This document shows, one piece after another, positions 35,864 to 48,964 of a stretch of DNA of 64,000 nt. This DNA comes from Immersiella caudata (taxonomy: Eukaryota; Ascomycota; Sordariomycetes; Sordariales; Lasiosphaeriaceae). The stretch lies in the NCBI GenBank assembly GCA_030512335.1, contig JAULSU010000001.1, forward strand, positions 3,410,001-3,474,000, written 5' to 3'. Within the stretch, counting starts at the first letter, position 1. Every line of letters begins with the position of its first letter. A program made the translations under genes and the position numbers. The notes below the pieces were generated by a model. That model saw only the letters and a program-made list of their open reading frames with translations. It searched no databases and was not told the origin of the DNA.

Positions 35864-38442
35864 TTAGAGCTCCTGGCTTTCTTCCCTTTCCGCATCGCCC
35901 GACGTAATGAATACCAGGCGGGTACCGTTGCCAGCTGTTTGCCATACCTGCAATTTCGAACGTTAGCATCCGTTTCGGCATGACCATTTGGGTGAGAAAA
36001 GAAACTCACATCGAGGTCGGTATACTCCTCCAACGCAGTAAGCCACTGGTTCTCAGTGAAGCCCTTAGCAATGACGCGCTCCTTGACCTTGCGCAAGTTG
36101 AGCTCGACACCAAAGCCCTCCTCTTCATCTTCCTCACCGTCGTCATCAGCACGGCACGCGCCGGTGTCAGCAAGACCCTTGACGAGGTTGTAGATCTTGC
36201 TGCTGGCGTTCAGCGTGCGGCGGTTACCACCGCGGGCGTCTTCTGCAGCCAAACTCTCCTTGCTGGCCTCAACGAGGCGCAGAGCCTCATCGACGTCTTC
36301 CTGTGTGACGGTGTCACTGAATCGCAGACGGGCAAGGGCCTGTGCGAGACGAACGACGCCCAGCAGGGTACGCGGTGTGGTGTGGCCGAAGTTTTGGTTC
36401 TTGTTCTCCGCGCGTTTTTGCTGACCGCGAAGGCGCACGTAGGTCTTGACCATATATTCTGACACAGATTGGGGCACGACGGGCCGGAAAGTGCGAGCCT
36501 GAGCAACATAGGCGCGGACCTCCTGGGGAGAGAAGACGACACCGTCGGCGGTGCCGAGATCTGGGTGGCGGTTATGCATGTGGACGTAGGCAACGTGCTT
36601 GGCCAGCTGGGCATCCGTCTCGCGGGTGGGGGTATCAAGAAGCAAAAACATAACGTCGAAACGGGAGAGCAGGGCAGCAGGCAGGTTGATATTCTCCACG
36701 GCCGAGAGGCGAGTGTTGTAGCGGCCATAAAGAGGGTTAGCGGCAGCCAGAATGGAGGTGCGTGCGTTGAGCGTCGTGCTGATACCAGCCTTGGAGATGC
36801 TGATGGTCTGCTGCTCCATGACTTCGTGGATGGCAGTTCGATCGTTGTCGTCCATCTTGTCAAATTCATCGATACAGCAGATACCGTTGTCGGCAAGAAC
36901 AAGAGCACCACCCTCGAGAACCATCTCGTCCGTGACGGGGTCACGCATAACAGCAGCAGTCAGACCGACACCACTGCTACCACGGCCGGAGGTGTAAACT
37001 CCGCGAGGCGCGACCTTGGAAATGTACTTGAGCAGCTGAGACTTGGCCACACCAGGATCACCCATCAAGCAGATGTTGATGTCGCCACGGATGCGCATAC
37101 CGTCGCCCACCTCCTTTGTGACACCTCCAACAAGAAGGAGGAGAAGGGCCTTCTTGACATCAAGATGGCCGAAAATTTCGGGGGCAATGGACTTGGCGAG
37201 ATATTCGTACTGGCTGCCCGTTTGCGTGAACTTGATAATTCTGCGCATCATCATGGGGTCGACTTCCATATCCTCGTACGCCTTTTTGTGTTGAGTGATA
37301 TGGTGGGCCTCAAGGTAGGTGTCTGTCAGGAGTCCAGCGCGCATAGCCTTGAAGCCGGTGTAAGGGGTCGGGAGGAAGATACCGCCGACGTCAACAATAT
37401 CGCCGGGGTTGATCTGGCGGACCAGAGTGCCATAGCACAGGACAGTCAAGGTCCTGGGTATTTGGCCAATAGGCACCTGCTCGGCGAGTTCCTGAATCTT
37501 GACCTCCTGAAATGGGAGGAATTTGGAAGCCCTGGACGAGGGGTGGAGCTGGCCCTTGGCCTGGTTGTCCTTGCAGTCTTGAGACGGGCAGACAGTAAGA
37601 GGGCCAAACTGCTTGTCCGAGACGGGCTGGAAGATCTCGCAGCCGCAGCGGTCGCAAGTGTAGGCGCTAACTTGGACGATGGGCTTCACATCTGAAACCC
37701 TCGTTGCGATGCCGCGGATGGAGATGAGCTGTCCGAGGTGGTCGCCGCGAACCTGACGCACAGACAGCGCCTTCACCGGAGCGTCATTGGTGGACGACCT
37801 TGGCTTGAAGACGAGGGTGTAACGCCGCGTGAGTTCCGCAGGGAACTGCTCGTTCAGCAAGGTGGGGTCCATCATCCTCTCAGCGGCCTGTTCAAGGTCG
37901 CGGTTGCGCTGCTGACGGTTTGACATTAAGACGTCGAGCACGTCATCCTTGAAGGAGATGCCGGTGCTGGGCCCAGGCATCAGGGCATCGACTGCTCTTG
38001 AGAAGATCTCAACGTAGTGCTTGGTGTTCTTCTCCACCGACTCAACCAGGTTCAGTTCCGAGTTCGTTTCGTGCTCCCAAGAGCGGAGGTCGTCTAGGTC
38101 AACGATGACCTCGTCCACCTTCCTGTCGGCAAGCTCCTGCAGCAAGTCCTTGTACTTGTGTCGGGGCTTGCGCCTCTGCTTCTTTTCCTGGCGGCGTGCC
38201 TGTTGGGTCTCGTCGTCGTCGTCCATAAAATCATACTCGTCGCTGAGGTCATCCTCTTCAATGTTGATGTCGCCGATGGCGGTGGTGATTGTCTCAAACC
38301 CCGAGGTCTTGAAATCGTTGATGAACTCCTTGAAGGCGTCTGCGCGCGGTCAGTCATGCGACTCCAGATAGCGCCTCGCAATTTTGCACCCACCGAGCTG
38401 CACCCCGTAGTCAACGGGCTGCCGGTAAGAGAGAAGCGCCAT
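35864..38442 (-). CDS. mcm7: replicative helicase subunit Mcm7
   Basis: Three exons (38442-38394, 38339-36010, 35947-35864) give 820 aa. Mcm7 is one of six subunits of the MCM2-7 DNA helicase loaded at origins. Exon 1 codes only 16 residues (MALLSYRQPVDYGVQL); splicing gives LDAFKEFINDFK, the conserved N-terminal helix. The N-terminal domain has the zinc ribbon CDRCGC...CPSQDC. The AAA+ core has Walker A GDPGVAKSQ at about 443, Walker B ICCIDEFDKM and the arginine finger in LLSRFD. EQQTISISKAGI is the pre-sensor hairpin region. The last exon supplies a 28-residue tail after a 62-bp intron and stops at 35864-35866. It is divergent from PEX1 with 444 bp between start codons. Confidence 0.97.
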
Positions 38443-38886
38443 GTTGACTTGATGGCAATTGACCCTGCTCGACAAGTTGGAGATTCTGGGCGGGGCGGCG
38501 ATGAGGTGGTCTGTCGGGTGTTGCGACAGCTAAATTGCTTCCAAGGCAAGGGAGGGATTGAGGGCGCTCCGAAGGGGGGCTGGAAGCGCGTCGGGCCGTT
38601 GCAGACGCGACTTTTTCGCGTTTGGAACGGACGCCACTACACCAGGGGCGCTCCTTCTCCAACTGGGGAGCGGGGGCTTGCAGGTGTTGAAGAAGGGTTA
38701 GGGTTGGGTGAAGTTACCGTGTAGGGGTTACTGGTTGGGCCTCGGCACATGCCAGACCATGTCCACCATCGCCGTTCCAAGAGCTACCGCCCGAGGCCAT
38801 GAAAGAAGCTATGTAATTCGTGCAATTGCAGAAATTCCCGGTTTCCCAGATCACCGAATGCGCGCCAAAGAAGAAGAAGAGGAAAC
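38443..38886. promoter_or_regulatory. 444-bp shared promoter, MCM7 / PEX1
   Basis: The start codons of MCM7 (leftward) and PEX1 (rightward) bound this interval. I looked for MluI-like ACGCGT boxes typical of replication genes and found only a near match, GACGCGA around 38604, so cell-cycle control is unproven. Confidence 0.55.
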
Positions 38887-41800
38887 ATGGCGCCCAGGAA
38901 GAATGCGCATTCGACTGCTGCCGAGATTTCGCTCGTGCATTTACAGAACTGTTTTGTAAACCTCCCCGCATCCTTAGCATCGCTGCTTGCGACGGTCAAC
39001 ACGGTACGTCCCGCTTTCTTGCTTCCGCCTTGTAACCTTCACCCACGTGGTTGACGCCTTATCGTTGCCTATTGCAGCCCGCGCAGAATGTTATCGTCGA
39101 ACTCAGCTACCGCGCCCCTATTCAGGTGGGCTCTGCCGGCGCGACATCAACACCAAAGTCCGTCTACGTCGGGTGGACGGGCATGTCTAGCAAGCGCCGA
39201 GTAGCCCCGATCGTTGGACGCGATGGCATCAACGGGTCGCGGGGGTCCTTGGCGCGAGACCAGGAGGTACCGCTCGTTGAGATGGACGCTACCCTCGCCA
39301 CGTCCCTTGGTCTCCAGGACGGGCAGAAGGTCATGGCCATGATTCACTTCGATCCGCCCATCACACACACAGTCAACATAGAGCCCCTGACGCCCGAGGA
39401 CTGGGAAATGATTGAGTTGCATGGGACTTTCTTGGAGGATAACCTATTGTTCCAGATCAGGGCGATTCCCAACCCAACTTACGGCCCTGGGGGTGTCGTC
39501 GCTGGCGCCCACCCTTTGACGCTGCACCTATCGCAGACCTCGACCGCCAGCATCAAGATTCTCTCGTTGGACCCCCCTTTGCCCGCGGATGTGCCGTTTG
39601 CGAAGATTGCCCCCGACGCCGAAGTCATCGTCGCGCCCAAGACCCGCGCCAAGCAGCGAAGCAGCAAGGACAACAAGAGTGTAGGAGGCACCTCGAGGAG
39701 AAGTGGGAAGAGCTCAACCACCACTGTGAAGCGAAAGAGCGTGCGCGAGGAGAAAAAACCGGCCGTGTTCCTTCGGGCTATCGACCGGAAACTGTGCCAA
39801 GACTGGTTTGACGAAGCCGCCCCGACTGAGGATACCAGCGTATGGGTCGACGCAGATTTGCTCCTCAGCAGAGAGCTGAAGGGTGTTAAGTATACTCTCG
39901 TCACTCTAGTGCGCCCCGCAGGTCTCCAGGCACCCCTCGATTCTGCAAACCCGCCCCAGGAAGGCGAACCGGCTGCGAAGGCGTCCACGAAGATTGTCGC
40001 CCGCCTCAGAGGGTGGGACGAGCCACCAGACGGACAGACCGTCGCGCTCTCCTCTCCTTTGTGTGCCGCCCTTGGCTGCCAGGGAATTGTTGGCGGCGTG
40101 GTCAAACTCGAGGCCGCCCCAACATCGCTCCCAAGGAAAACAGCGGCTGAACCAGATGGAGCAATGCGTGACTCTGTTCAAAAGCTGAAGATCTACCCTT
40201 TCCAGTCTGCAACCGCCACCTCTTCCGCGGGCTTAAAATTCGGCGGACAGTCCAAAGCAGAGCGTGAAGAAGCTGCCAACCAGGTCCGGCAGATGTACGG
40301 ATCTGAAGGAAACGGACTGTTGCTGGGGCCTCTGACCGACGGTCAAGTCCTTGGGGTTCACGAAGGATTTACGTGTCCGAGCAGTTGGGAAGGTGGAATT
40401 GTGATGTTTGAGCTTTCGACTCCTGCTGGTCAAGGTAGAAAGGCAGCGAGTTGGATCATTGGATCAGAGTGGAAACTGCCCGTCTCGGTCCAGCCCCCTA
40501 TCCCTAAACCCTCATGGCTGTCTGATTTGGATGATGAGCTCTCTGGCTCCCCATCTGACTCCCTGCTAGTTGGTATCGACACACTGCTCGGTAAACTCCA
40601 GTCACATCTCTCACACATGTCTTCAGTGCTTTTGACCGGTGGTCAAGGTTCTGGCAAGACATCGGTGGGCCAGTCGGTTGCGCGGAGCCTGCGAGCTGGG
40701 CAACTATATCATACCACATACTTTCCCTGCACCAAGCTTGTCAATGACGAGAGCAGAGTTTCCAACGTCAAGGAAACACTGGCCCGTCTGTTCATGTCAG
40801 CGAGTTGGGGTGCCAGGCTCGGTGGCAAAGCTGTGGTCATTCTGGACGATCTTGACCGTCTGTGCCCGGCCGAGACGGAGCTGCAGGTAGGCAACGAAAA
40901 CGGCCGCAGTCGTCAAATTAGCGAGGCGATATGCTCGATGGCCCGGCAGTATTGCGGCAGGGATAGCAACGTGGTTCTGTTGGCTACGTGCCAAGGTAAA
41001 GACTCATTACACAATGTGCTTGTAGGCGGGCATATTGTGCGTGAGATTGTCGATTTGTCTGCTCCGGACAAGGAAACTAGGAGGCGCATCATGGAAGCCC
41101 TCACTCTGCAGGGGTCTGTGCCCCAAGATGAGGCGGAAAGCCTCCAGGAAGGCCACAGCAGCCGCCCTACGACTGCGGATGGCAGCGCTGCTGGTGAAGA
41201 TTCGGGTGGCTGGATGGATGGAGAAGCTCAGCCCAGACGGAAAGGCGTTGCGAAGAGGTCCAGTGGCTTCATCCTCGACCGCGACCTTGACTTCCTCGAC
41301 ATTGCCGGCCACACGGACGGCTATATGCCCGGAGATCTCATTCTTCTCATCTCTCGCGCCAGAAACGAAGCGCTCAGCCGGTCAGTTGGCGAGTCGACTG
41401 ACCTCGACGCGACCACCATCCCCCTGAGCCGCGTCGACTTCGATGCTGCTCTCAAGGGCTTTACGCCGGCGTCTCTGCGCAACGTCACCCTGCAAAGCTC
41501 CACCACGACCTTCGCTTCCATCGGCGGCTTGCAAGAAACGCGGCGCATACTTTTGGAAACCCTCCAGTACCCAACCAAATATGCGCCCATCTTTGCGCAG
41601 TGCCCACTCCGCCTGCGCTCCGGTCTCCTGCTCTATGGCTATCCAGGCTGCGGCAAGACACTGCTCGCTAGTGCAGTTGCTGGCGAGTGTGGTCTCAATT
41701 TCATCAGCGTCAAGGGCCCCGAGATCCTCAACAAGTACATCGGTGCCTCGGAAAAAAGCGTACGCGACCTCTTCGAGCGCGCCCAAGCCGCTCGGCCCTG

Positions 41801-42659
41801 CGTCCTCTTTTTCGACGAGTTCGACTCCATTGCGCCCAGGCGTGGTCATGACTCCACCGGTGTGACGGACCGCGTGGTCAACCAGCTTCTCACTCAGATG
41901 GATGGTGCTGAAGGTCTTTCCGGCGTTTACGTTCTTGCCGCCACATCCCGTCCAGATTTGATTGATCCGGCACTTTTACGCCCCGGACGCCTCGACAAAT
42001 CTCTTCTTTGTGACTTCCCCGGCCTCGAGGACCGGCTGGATATCATCCGCGCCCTGGCAGCAAAGGTAAAGGTCGCCGAAGAAGTCTGGGGCTCAGAAGA
42101 CGGTTTGGCCGAGCTCGGGAGACAAACAGACGGCTTCACCGGCGCGGACCTCCAGGCCCTCGTATCCAACGCCCAGCTGGAAGCCATTCACGACGTCCTC
42201 GGGGGGGCGGAAGTGAATGCCTCAGCGGGACAGCAACCAAGCAGACGCGGCGTGCGAAAGAATGACCCCGCGCCGGGCAAAAACAACTTTGTGCAGTTCT
42301 GCTACGGAGAGGACGCAGAAGTCAATGGGCAGAAGGCTCGTACAAGACAAGCGGCGCTGGCTGAACAAGCGGCCATAACCGCGAAACTGGAGGGCATCAA
42401 GCTTGCGAGGAAGCGGGCTAGGCAGGTCAGTAAAAATGTGGGAAGCGATGAGAAAGGGGAGGAGACAGCAGCAAGCAAGGAGGTTGTCATTGGGTGGAAG
42501 CATCTGTTCAAGGCCCTTGAGGCGACGAGGGCGAGCATTAGCGTAGAGGAGAGAAGAAGATTGGAGAGAGTTTATAGGGAGTTTGTGGTGGGAAGGAGTG
42601 GGGAGATGAGAGATGGGCAGGGGAGCATGGAGATTGGGGGTAGGAGTAGCTTGATGTAG
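38887..42659 (+). CDS. pex1: peroxisomal AAA ATPase Pex1
   Basis: Two exons (38887-39003, 39078-42659) give 1232 aa. Pex1 with Pex6 extracts the import receptor Pex5 from the peroxisomal membrane. Exon 1 encodes 39 residues ending LASLLATVNT and splicing gives NTPAQNVIVELSYRAP, the start of the double-psi barrel N domain. D1 has P-loop GGQGSGKTS at about 559 with VVILDDLDRLCP as Walker B (two Asp instead of Asp-Glu, usual in the weakly active Pex1 D1). D2 has GYPGCGKTLLAS at about 893, LFFDEFDSIAPRRG as Walker B, and the second region of homology with LLRPGRLDKSL. Long disordered linkers lie near 190-220 and 730-760. A frame beginning inside intron 1 (39051) is not the true start. Confidence 0.96.
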
Positions 42660-42905
42660 ACGTGGCAAGAATAGACGCGTAATGGTAATAGCATAAGATA
42701 GTGTAGAAGGTGTAGGAAAATGTATACAGTATCCCATTGCAAGCGCTTGTGGGACTGGTCAGACAGCCTTACCCTAGTTTGTTTGTACCCCTGTTTTCTC
42801 CTTTTTCAGCCTTTCCAGGCGGCTTTGAGCCCACTTTCGGTCCGTTTTGAACCCCGTTCAAACCCGGTTTAAGCACCTCCTTTGTTAGATGACATCACAT
42901 CCCGT

Positions 42906-44761
42906 TCACTCTTCAGCCTCCGCAGCCTGCAACGCTGCCTTCACCGTATCAATCAAAACACCCACCTCCTCCAACCCGACCGCAAACCTAAGCTGCTCCT
43001 TCAACGCCCCGATTGAGGCCTGGTAGTCCGCCTGCTCCTTATCATCACCCCATACGGTTTCATTAAAATGCAACACCAGCGTCTCGTGCGCCCCCAAATG
43101 TGGACCCTTGTGGAAGTTGACAGCCTCGTAGAACGCCCTTGACGCTTTCTCTGTGGCAAAGTCTATGCTCAACAAACAACCATAGCCGGGTGTGAAGTCT
43201 TCTGTGGCAGGACGCATGAGGGCGGTGTAATTGGAGAGGGTTGAGGTGAAGGGAGGGTAGAGGACTTTGGTGATGGGGGAGGTGGGGCGGAAGGGCCGGG
43301 AGTGGGCGTGGAAGAAAGTAGCGAGGGCGAGGGCGTTCCGGTTTAGGATCGAGGAGCGGGTGAGATAGTCCGAGGAATTATGGAGGAGCTGGGTGGCGTC
43401 TCGAGAGTAAAAAATGTTGTGCAAGGTTGAGGTGAAGGTGGGTTGAACAAGGGGATAGTGAGCCGAGGAGGGATTGAGGATAATGGATCCACACATGACC
43501 TGGGGGCTGGTTAGTAGGGTGAGAATGTGAAATACCAAATAAGAGGGTTCTTACGTTGGCGTAGCCGCTGAAAGACTTGGTGAGCGAGCTAACGATGATG
43601 TCTGCAACGGGCAAGACATCAACGTTGCAAAATGACCCGATGGTATCGTCCACCACAATCGGGAACCCGTACTTGTCAGCCAAACCCCGCAGCCTTTTCA
43701 GATCCACGCTTTCCAATATCGGGTTGCTTGGAAATTCCAAAAACACAAAGCTCACCTGCCGGCCTTCGGCCTTTTCCACCTCCAAATACTCCTCCAACTT
43801 CCCAACCATCCCCTCGTTAACATCCCCGAAGTGCTTCAAGCCCCCTGGCCCTTCCTTAAACAAATGCCAGCTGTTGTGGAATACCGATCCCAAGACGACC
43901 ACCGGCGCCGGCCGAACCTTTCCCACAGCCTTATACAACTTCGTAATCGCCGCCATCCCCGTCGGCGCCAAAAACACATCCCCTTCCGCCACCTTCACCT
44001 CACCCGGCGCCGCCCTCCTGAGCAACCCCACGATCCTCCGCCTCAACTCCCCATGCGCCTCCCCCTCCTCCAAATACGTCGGCGCCGGAACCTTTCCCAG
44101 TCCCACATCCTGATCCCCCCTCCCCTCCCACTCCAACACCTTCATCTCCCCCTCCCCCTTCAACAACTCCTCACTCAACCGCGTACTTACTCCGTACCCC
44201 TGATTCTCTGTGGCAAATGTCAGCTCATTATCTCCTTTTCTGGGAAATTTTCCATTGTCTCGGGAGCCTCGAGAGAGTTTTGCTCCTGAGACAACCGAAA
44301 AAGAGACAAATGGGGAAAGAAAATCGCTCCAAATCCCACTTACGCCAGATCCCCATAACCCCCTTGGCCTTTGCCTGCGGAAAAACAACCACATAGACCC
44401 TCACTTTTCCCACATCAACCACCCTAAACTCCAACTCCTCCTTGGCAAGTCTATGCTCCTCCTTGCGATACTTTGAAAACGCAAAATCCTGCGCCATCGT
44501 AAAGCACTCGGGGTCGATGAACGGTAAGAGGCCTTGAGTAGGCGAGAGACCGAGCTTCTTATGGAGCGCCATGACAAAGTCGCGCGCTTCAAAAAAGGGG
44601 CCGAAGCGCGGGTAGATGGAGCGCAGCCGGGAGAGGACCTTGGGGTCACCATTGCGGAAGCCACGAATCACGTCCCAGCCGGGGACGTGAAAAGTAATCG
44701 TGTGGGGGCCTTCCGGCGCAATTGAGTGCCCGAAGGCGGTGGTGATCTGCTTAGCCGGCAT
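42906..44761 (-). CDS. met-7: cystathionine gamma-synthase (Met-7/Str2 type)
   Basis: Three exons (44761-44344, 44285-43555, 43499-42906) give 580 aa. It uses PLP to join an activated homoserine to cysteine, the first step of transsulfuration toward methionine. The N-terminal 150 residues are the extension special to fungal Str2/Met-7 (FGHSIAPEGPHTITFHVPGW, YPRFGPFF). The PLP domain follows, with APTGMAAITKLY, the Asp in VVDDTIGSF contacting the pyridine nitrogen, and the Schiff-base lysine in SLTKSFSGYANV. Intron 2 sits right after YAN and splicing gives YANVMCGS. For intron 1 I used the acceptor CAG at 44286-44288; a nearer one would shift the frame. The C-terminal domain is the usual small domain. 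Exact substrate (succinyl-, acetyl- or phosphohomoserine) is not visible. Confidence 0.9.
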
Positions 44762-45518
44762 CTTGGGTACCTTGGTCGTTAGTTGGTGATGGTAGGATGT
44801 GCGGTGGAGGTGAGAAAGTCGGCTGGGTAAGGAGGGAGGTTGAGATGTGAGACAAAGACAAGAGGCTACCCCCTTGTCTGGCTTGTACGCAGCTACCGAT
44901 CGAGAGAAACCGTGAAACCCACCCGAGGTGTTAGCAGGCCATACTAACCTGTATAAATGGAGTATATGAGTTGAGGTAAATTTCCCTCATTTTAGTCATC
45001 CTTATCCTTGGTCATCCCTAGGTACGGTGGGGTTGAAATATCTGGACCGGGCCGCCAGTAAGAGCTCAAAGCCATCAGTGTTCAGCCGTCGGCCTCGCCG
45101 CGGTATAGCGGGGCTGTCGCTAAGAGATCCGAGTTAGCCCACCAGCTCCATTCGCGAATTGCCCCCTTTACCATTTCTGAGCGGGAGCAAGGACAGTCTC
45201 AAGATCTCACCATTCGCCGTCTTCTCATCTCATCCGCTGGGCCTACCGACCAGCGTCCCATGCGGGATTGCGTATACCCCACAAGCCATATGGGGAATGA
45301 CAAATAACCATGATACCGACCTTCCCGGCAGCCAACCATGAATCCAAGTTTCTCGTAATGTTTACATTTCTGACCAAGTGACAGGCGCTTTCCCAAAGAT
45401 ACTCAAAACAGTCTACTAAACAACGGTGCCCCAAATGTGCAGCAATTTGTGCCTGGTATCGCTTGGCCAATGCAAATGCCCGTCGCTCCTGATGATAATA
45501 TTAATAATAGCCATCCAA
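44762..45518. other. spacer between same-strand genes
   Basis: Upstream region of the cystathionine gamma-synthase gene and 3' flank of VTC4, both leftward. No coding frame or RNA is supported. Confidence 0.45.
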
Positions 45519-47917
45519 CTACCAAATCGCCCGGTTTCTCCCCTCCGACGCAAAGTTGAGCGCCACCGCAATGAACAATGCCGCACACAGACAGCTGGGG
45601 CCCCATTTATCGTAGTACTTCGCCGCCCTGCGCGTGCGTATGGCGTGGCCTCTATACAGATAGATCACGACTGCGTAGCAGAGTGACATGACCGCAACAA
45701 AAGTAAACGCTCCGGCCGCGACGAATGAAATTGTGCTGCCCTGCTTGTTGCCGAAGTTCAACAACGTTACCGCGATCGTACCAATGTAGATCGAGTATTC
45801 GAGCTAAAACCATGTGTCAGCGCAAATCACTCGGAAAAGTGCCAAAACAGTAGACATACCCATCCCAAGAAAGTCCTCTCTGCCGCAAAGTAGACTTTTG
45901 GCTCGACTCGCACTGGCACATAGATCTTCTTCCCCTTGGGCGCCTTGAACCTCTGGTTCTGGATTTCACCTGTTCCTAAAAGCGACTCCAACCGGGCATT
46001 GCGGGGCACCTGGGTGGCTCTCGGCCGTGGTACGAGAGCTTTGAGCACCCCCAGTGTCTTATGAGCAATTACGTCTGCCTTGATGGACAGGAGAGCCTGG
46101 TAATACGTCCACCCGCCAACACGACGGGCCTCCTCCAGTCTGACATCGTCCGATTCGTCGTCTGAGTCATATAGGTACGTGTCGTCTGCGGCACCAGGGC
46201 GATCGACTGTCTGATCTTCGACATCCGCTGGGAGTATCTGCTGGGGAAGCCGGCCATTCCGGGTGGCGATTCGGACGCTAGATTCGCCATTTCCTGACGG
46301 CGGCGCATCCTCTTCGTCGGAGTCGTAGTCATCATCTTCGTCATCTGATGTCGAATTCGTCGCTGACGGCCCTGTCCTCTGGATGCCGAAGTCGTGTGTC
46401 ACCGGCTTCCTGATATCGACATCCATTTGCGGCATCCAGAATGGAAGCAAATTGATACGATCCGGAAACAGACACGCAACTCCGTGGATAAACTTTGAAA
46501 ACTTGGGCACTGCCTCCACGAGGTGGCTGGAGATCAACTGTCGAACCCACTCTGGCGGCTCCTGGCCAAGCTGTGTCTGAAGCTTAACTTCGAGAACGGC
46601 GTATGGAAATCTGACGATGTCCTTGGGAGGGAGCTGCGAGAAGGGATAGTCGATGCCAATATCCATGCGCCGCCAGTTGTCTCCGGATCGCGTCACCCCG
46701 TCCAGGTTATCCTCACGAATCATTGTTAGTTCTGTGTCCAGAGAAATGCGGACACGGGCATCTGCCGGGAGCTGGAAGGCTGTTCGGTGGTAAAAGGACC
46801 GGCAGACCGGCTTGTAGCCTTTCTTGAGAACGGACCACTGAACCTCTGCGGCTAGCCTTTCGTCCTCGGCAATCGCCTTTTCCGACTTCTTTCCCTCCTT
46901 ACGCGCCTTCTCAAAGATCGCAGCCGGTAAAAGCTCGCCGCGCAAGTATGAGTTGACGTTCTTGTCCTTGAGCGCAAACCGAGCCTTGACAGACTTTTCA
47001 CCGGTCCAGTCCTCCCGATGTGTCTTTCTCTCGACGAAAATGGTCTCGCTCTGCATGCCGCCGTACCAGCGCAACCGGATGGCCTCGGCGCCCTCCGTCT
47101 TCTTCAACCGTCCCTCGTACAGTTCCCATGTCTCGGGGTTGTCGTAGTAGATCGACGTGATGGCCGAGTCCGCCGCCTCAAACTCCTTACTCGCGTTGAA
47201 CACCAGGACCGGTAGATGTTTTAGGATGATCAGTTTCAGTTCCGTCACATTGTCTGGATGCACCCAGTACTTGGTGGTGTGGCGGATGAAGTTGGCCTGA
47301 CTGCCTCCAGCGGCGCTGTCGCCCTTCACGGGGTTACCCCTCGTTCGGACGAGGTCGTACAGCTTCGATAGCTTGACGACAGAGGCGTCGTAGTTTTCCT
47401 TGTAGAATGGTTTGGCCTTGAGGCGTGTGTCAAAAACGGGCTTCAGGTGCCACCCCGTCATCTTGTCGTGCTTCTTGATAATCTTGTAAAAACCGGTGTA
47501 GTTGAGTTGGACGAATTTAGCGAGGTCGTGAACATCGGCAATAATGTCGCTCAAGTCCTCCTCCAGCATCATGAACTCCTCCTCGCTAGGCCCTTCGCTG
47601 CCCAGACCGCGCTCGTTGAGGCGATTGACGACATCGCGCACCTCACGCTCGCTGACGGCGATGCGGCGCGAGATTTCCATGGCCTTGACCTGCTGCTTGG
47701 TGTGGACCTTATCCAGCTCAGATTCGAGCTTGCTGACGAAGCGGCTCTCATCGTCCTCGGTCCATTCCCGTCTCGACGCCTTGCCCGGCTTTGTGCTCTC
47801 GGTCGCGACGACTGGGCCGCTGGGCTGTTTGAGGTCGGCCTTCAGGCCGTCATAGTCGATGTAGTACCATTGGTATTCGCGGATGACGCTCGATCTGAGC
47901 TGCTCGCCGAACTTCAT
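45519..47917 (-). CDS. vtc4: vacuolar transporter chaperone Vtc4 (polyphosphate polymerase)
   Basis: Two exons (47917-45860, 45803-45519) give 780 aa. Vtc4 makes polyphosphate from ATP at the vacuole membrane and threads it into the lumen. Residues 1 to about 180 are an SPX domain that senses inositol pyrophosphates (MKFGEQLRSSVIREYQWYYI, then the lysine cluster YKIIKKHDKMTGWHLK). The catalytic tunnel domain follows with RLRWYGG, FVERKTH, SLDTELTM and VLEVKL, which hold the basic and acidic residues needed for activity, so this is the catalytic subunit and not Vtc2/3. After an acidic linker (DDEDDDYDSDEED) come three membrane helices, the first split by the 56-bp intron just before LEYSIYIGTIAVTLLNFG. 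The start at 47917 gives the exact SPX start; an upstream in-frame ATG at 48010 would add 31 basic residues. A CACGTT phosphate-response-like site is at 48394-48399. Confidence 0.96.
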
Positions 47918-48964
47918 GACGATGAGACCGGGGCGGGCTTTCCAATTGGAGTTGCGTCTTCTCGGTTGCCAGGTTCGTGTCCGAGTCTTGAGGTCCTCAA
48001 TAATCAGCATGGGGCAGTGGAGAAAACGCGCGCAGACCCATGGGGCCGAGGGTCAAGCGGGCAAGCGGGTGGCGAAGCGGCAACGCAGTAAAGCCAAAAA
48101 GAAGCAGAAACTTAGAGGCGCGACGGTGGCATATCCTCACCTTCGTGGCGTCGTCCGCTTATCGTCCGCTCTCCGGTCTGCACAAGGTGGTTGGGCAAGA
48201 GCGCAGAGGACCGGGGCGCTGATAAAGATCACCGGCGTTTAAATACCAGGAGTACGATCTAGCGGTACTTCGAGGGCCTGAGACACAGGCGAGGTCGGCC
48301 GCTTCAGCGCTGCAGCTGGGGGTGTTGTTGCGCACAGAAAACCCCAGATGCGACCCTGTTGTATCGGCGGTTGCAATGCCGTCACGATGAAGGCACGTTT
48401 CCCAACACTGTGATTCCATTGGCGAATTTCTCCGCCTACAGGTCGGCCCCCAGTCAGAAGCGGATGCGACCGGGGTAGCTGCTAGGGTCAAGGCGAGAGA
48501 CTCCGAGCTCGATGCTAAATGACGTTAGCTCCCCGTGCTGAAGCGATTCGAGGCTGCTTTTCGGGCACAGGTTCGGCCGTATTGTTATCAATTGGTTAGC
48601 GGACTGCTATGAAAGTCGGAACAACAAAGTTCATCAATCAATTTGGCCCTCCAAACAATCGGGCCACGTCTGTTTGGTCGAGAGCATGGCGAGCATTAGC
48701 ATCGGCCTGCAGCGGGAAAGATGCAGCTGAGAGCTTTGCGGATCGTCGGGTGTGGGTCTTGGCGAGGTCTCGACCAGGCTGCCCAACCGTTGGATGAGGG
48801 GCACACAGTGCAGATTCAGATTGGGCAACCACGGCCACAAAACACCATCATGGCAACCAAAAATAAATTTCAGGAGGGGCAAAAGAACAGTTCGTAACGG
48901 CTCGTCCAAAAGCAAACAACCCCAGACTCTACATTGCGCAAGCGAGACAGCGCCAAGAGAAAAG
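47918..48964. promoter_or_regulatory. divergent promoter region, VTC4 / RMT2
   Basis: About 1.05 kb between two genes read in opposite directions. A single CACGTT (48394-48399) resembles the binding core of Pho4/NUC-1, the phosphate-starvation regulators, and VTC4 is a phosphate gene; one hexamer is weak evidence. No gene is seen. Confidence 0.35.

Noticed and set aside
36469..37695. 408-codon open frame on the plus strand
   Set aside because: Antisense of MCM7; no domain, composition explained by the coding strand.
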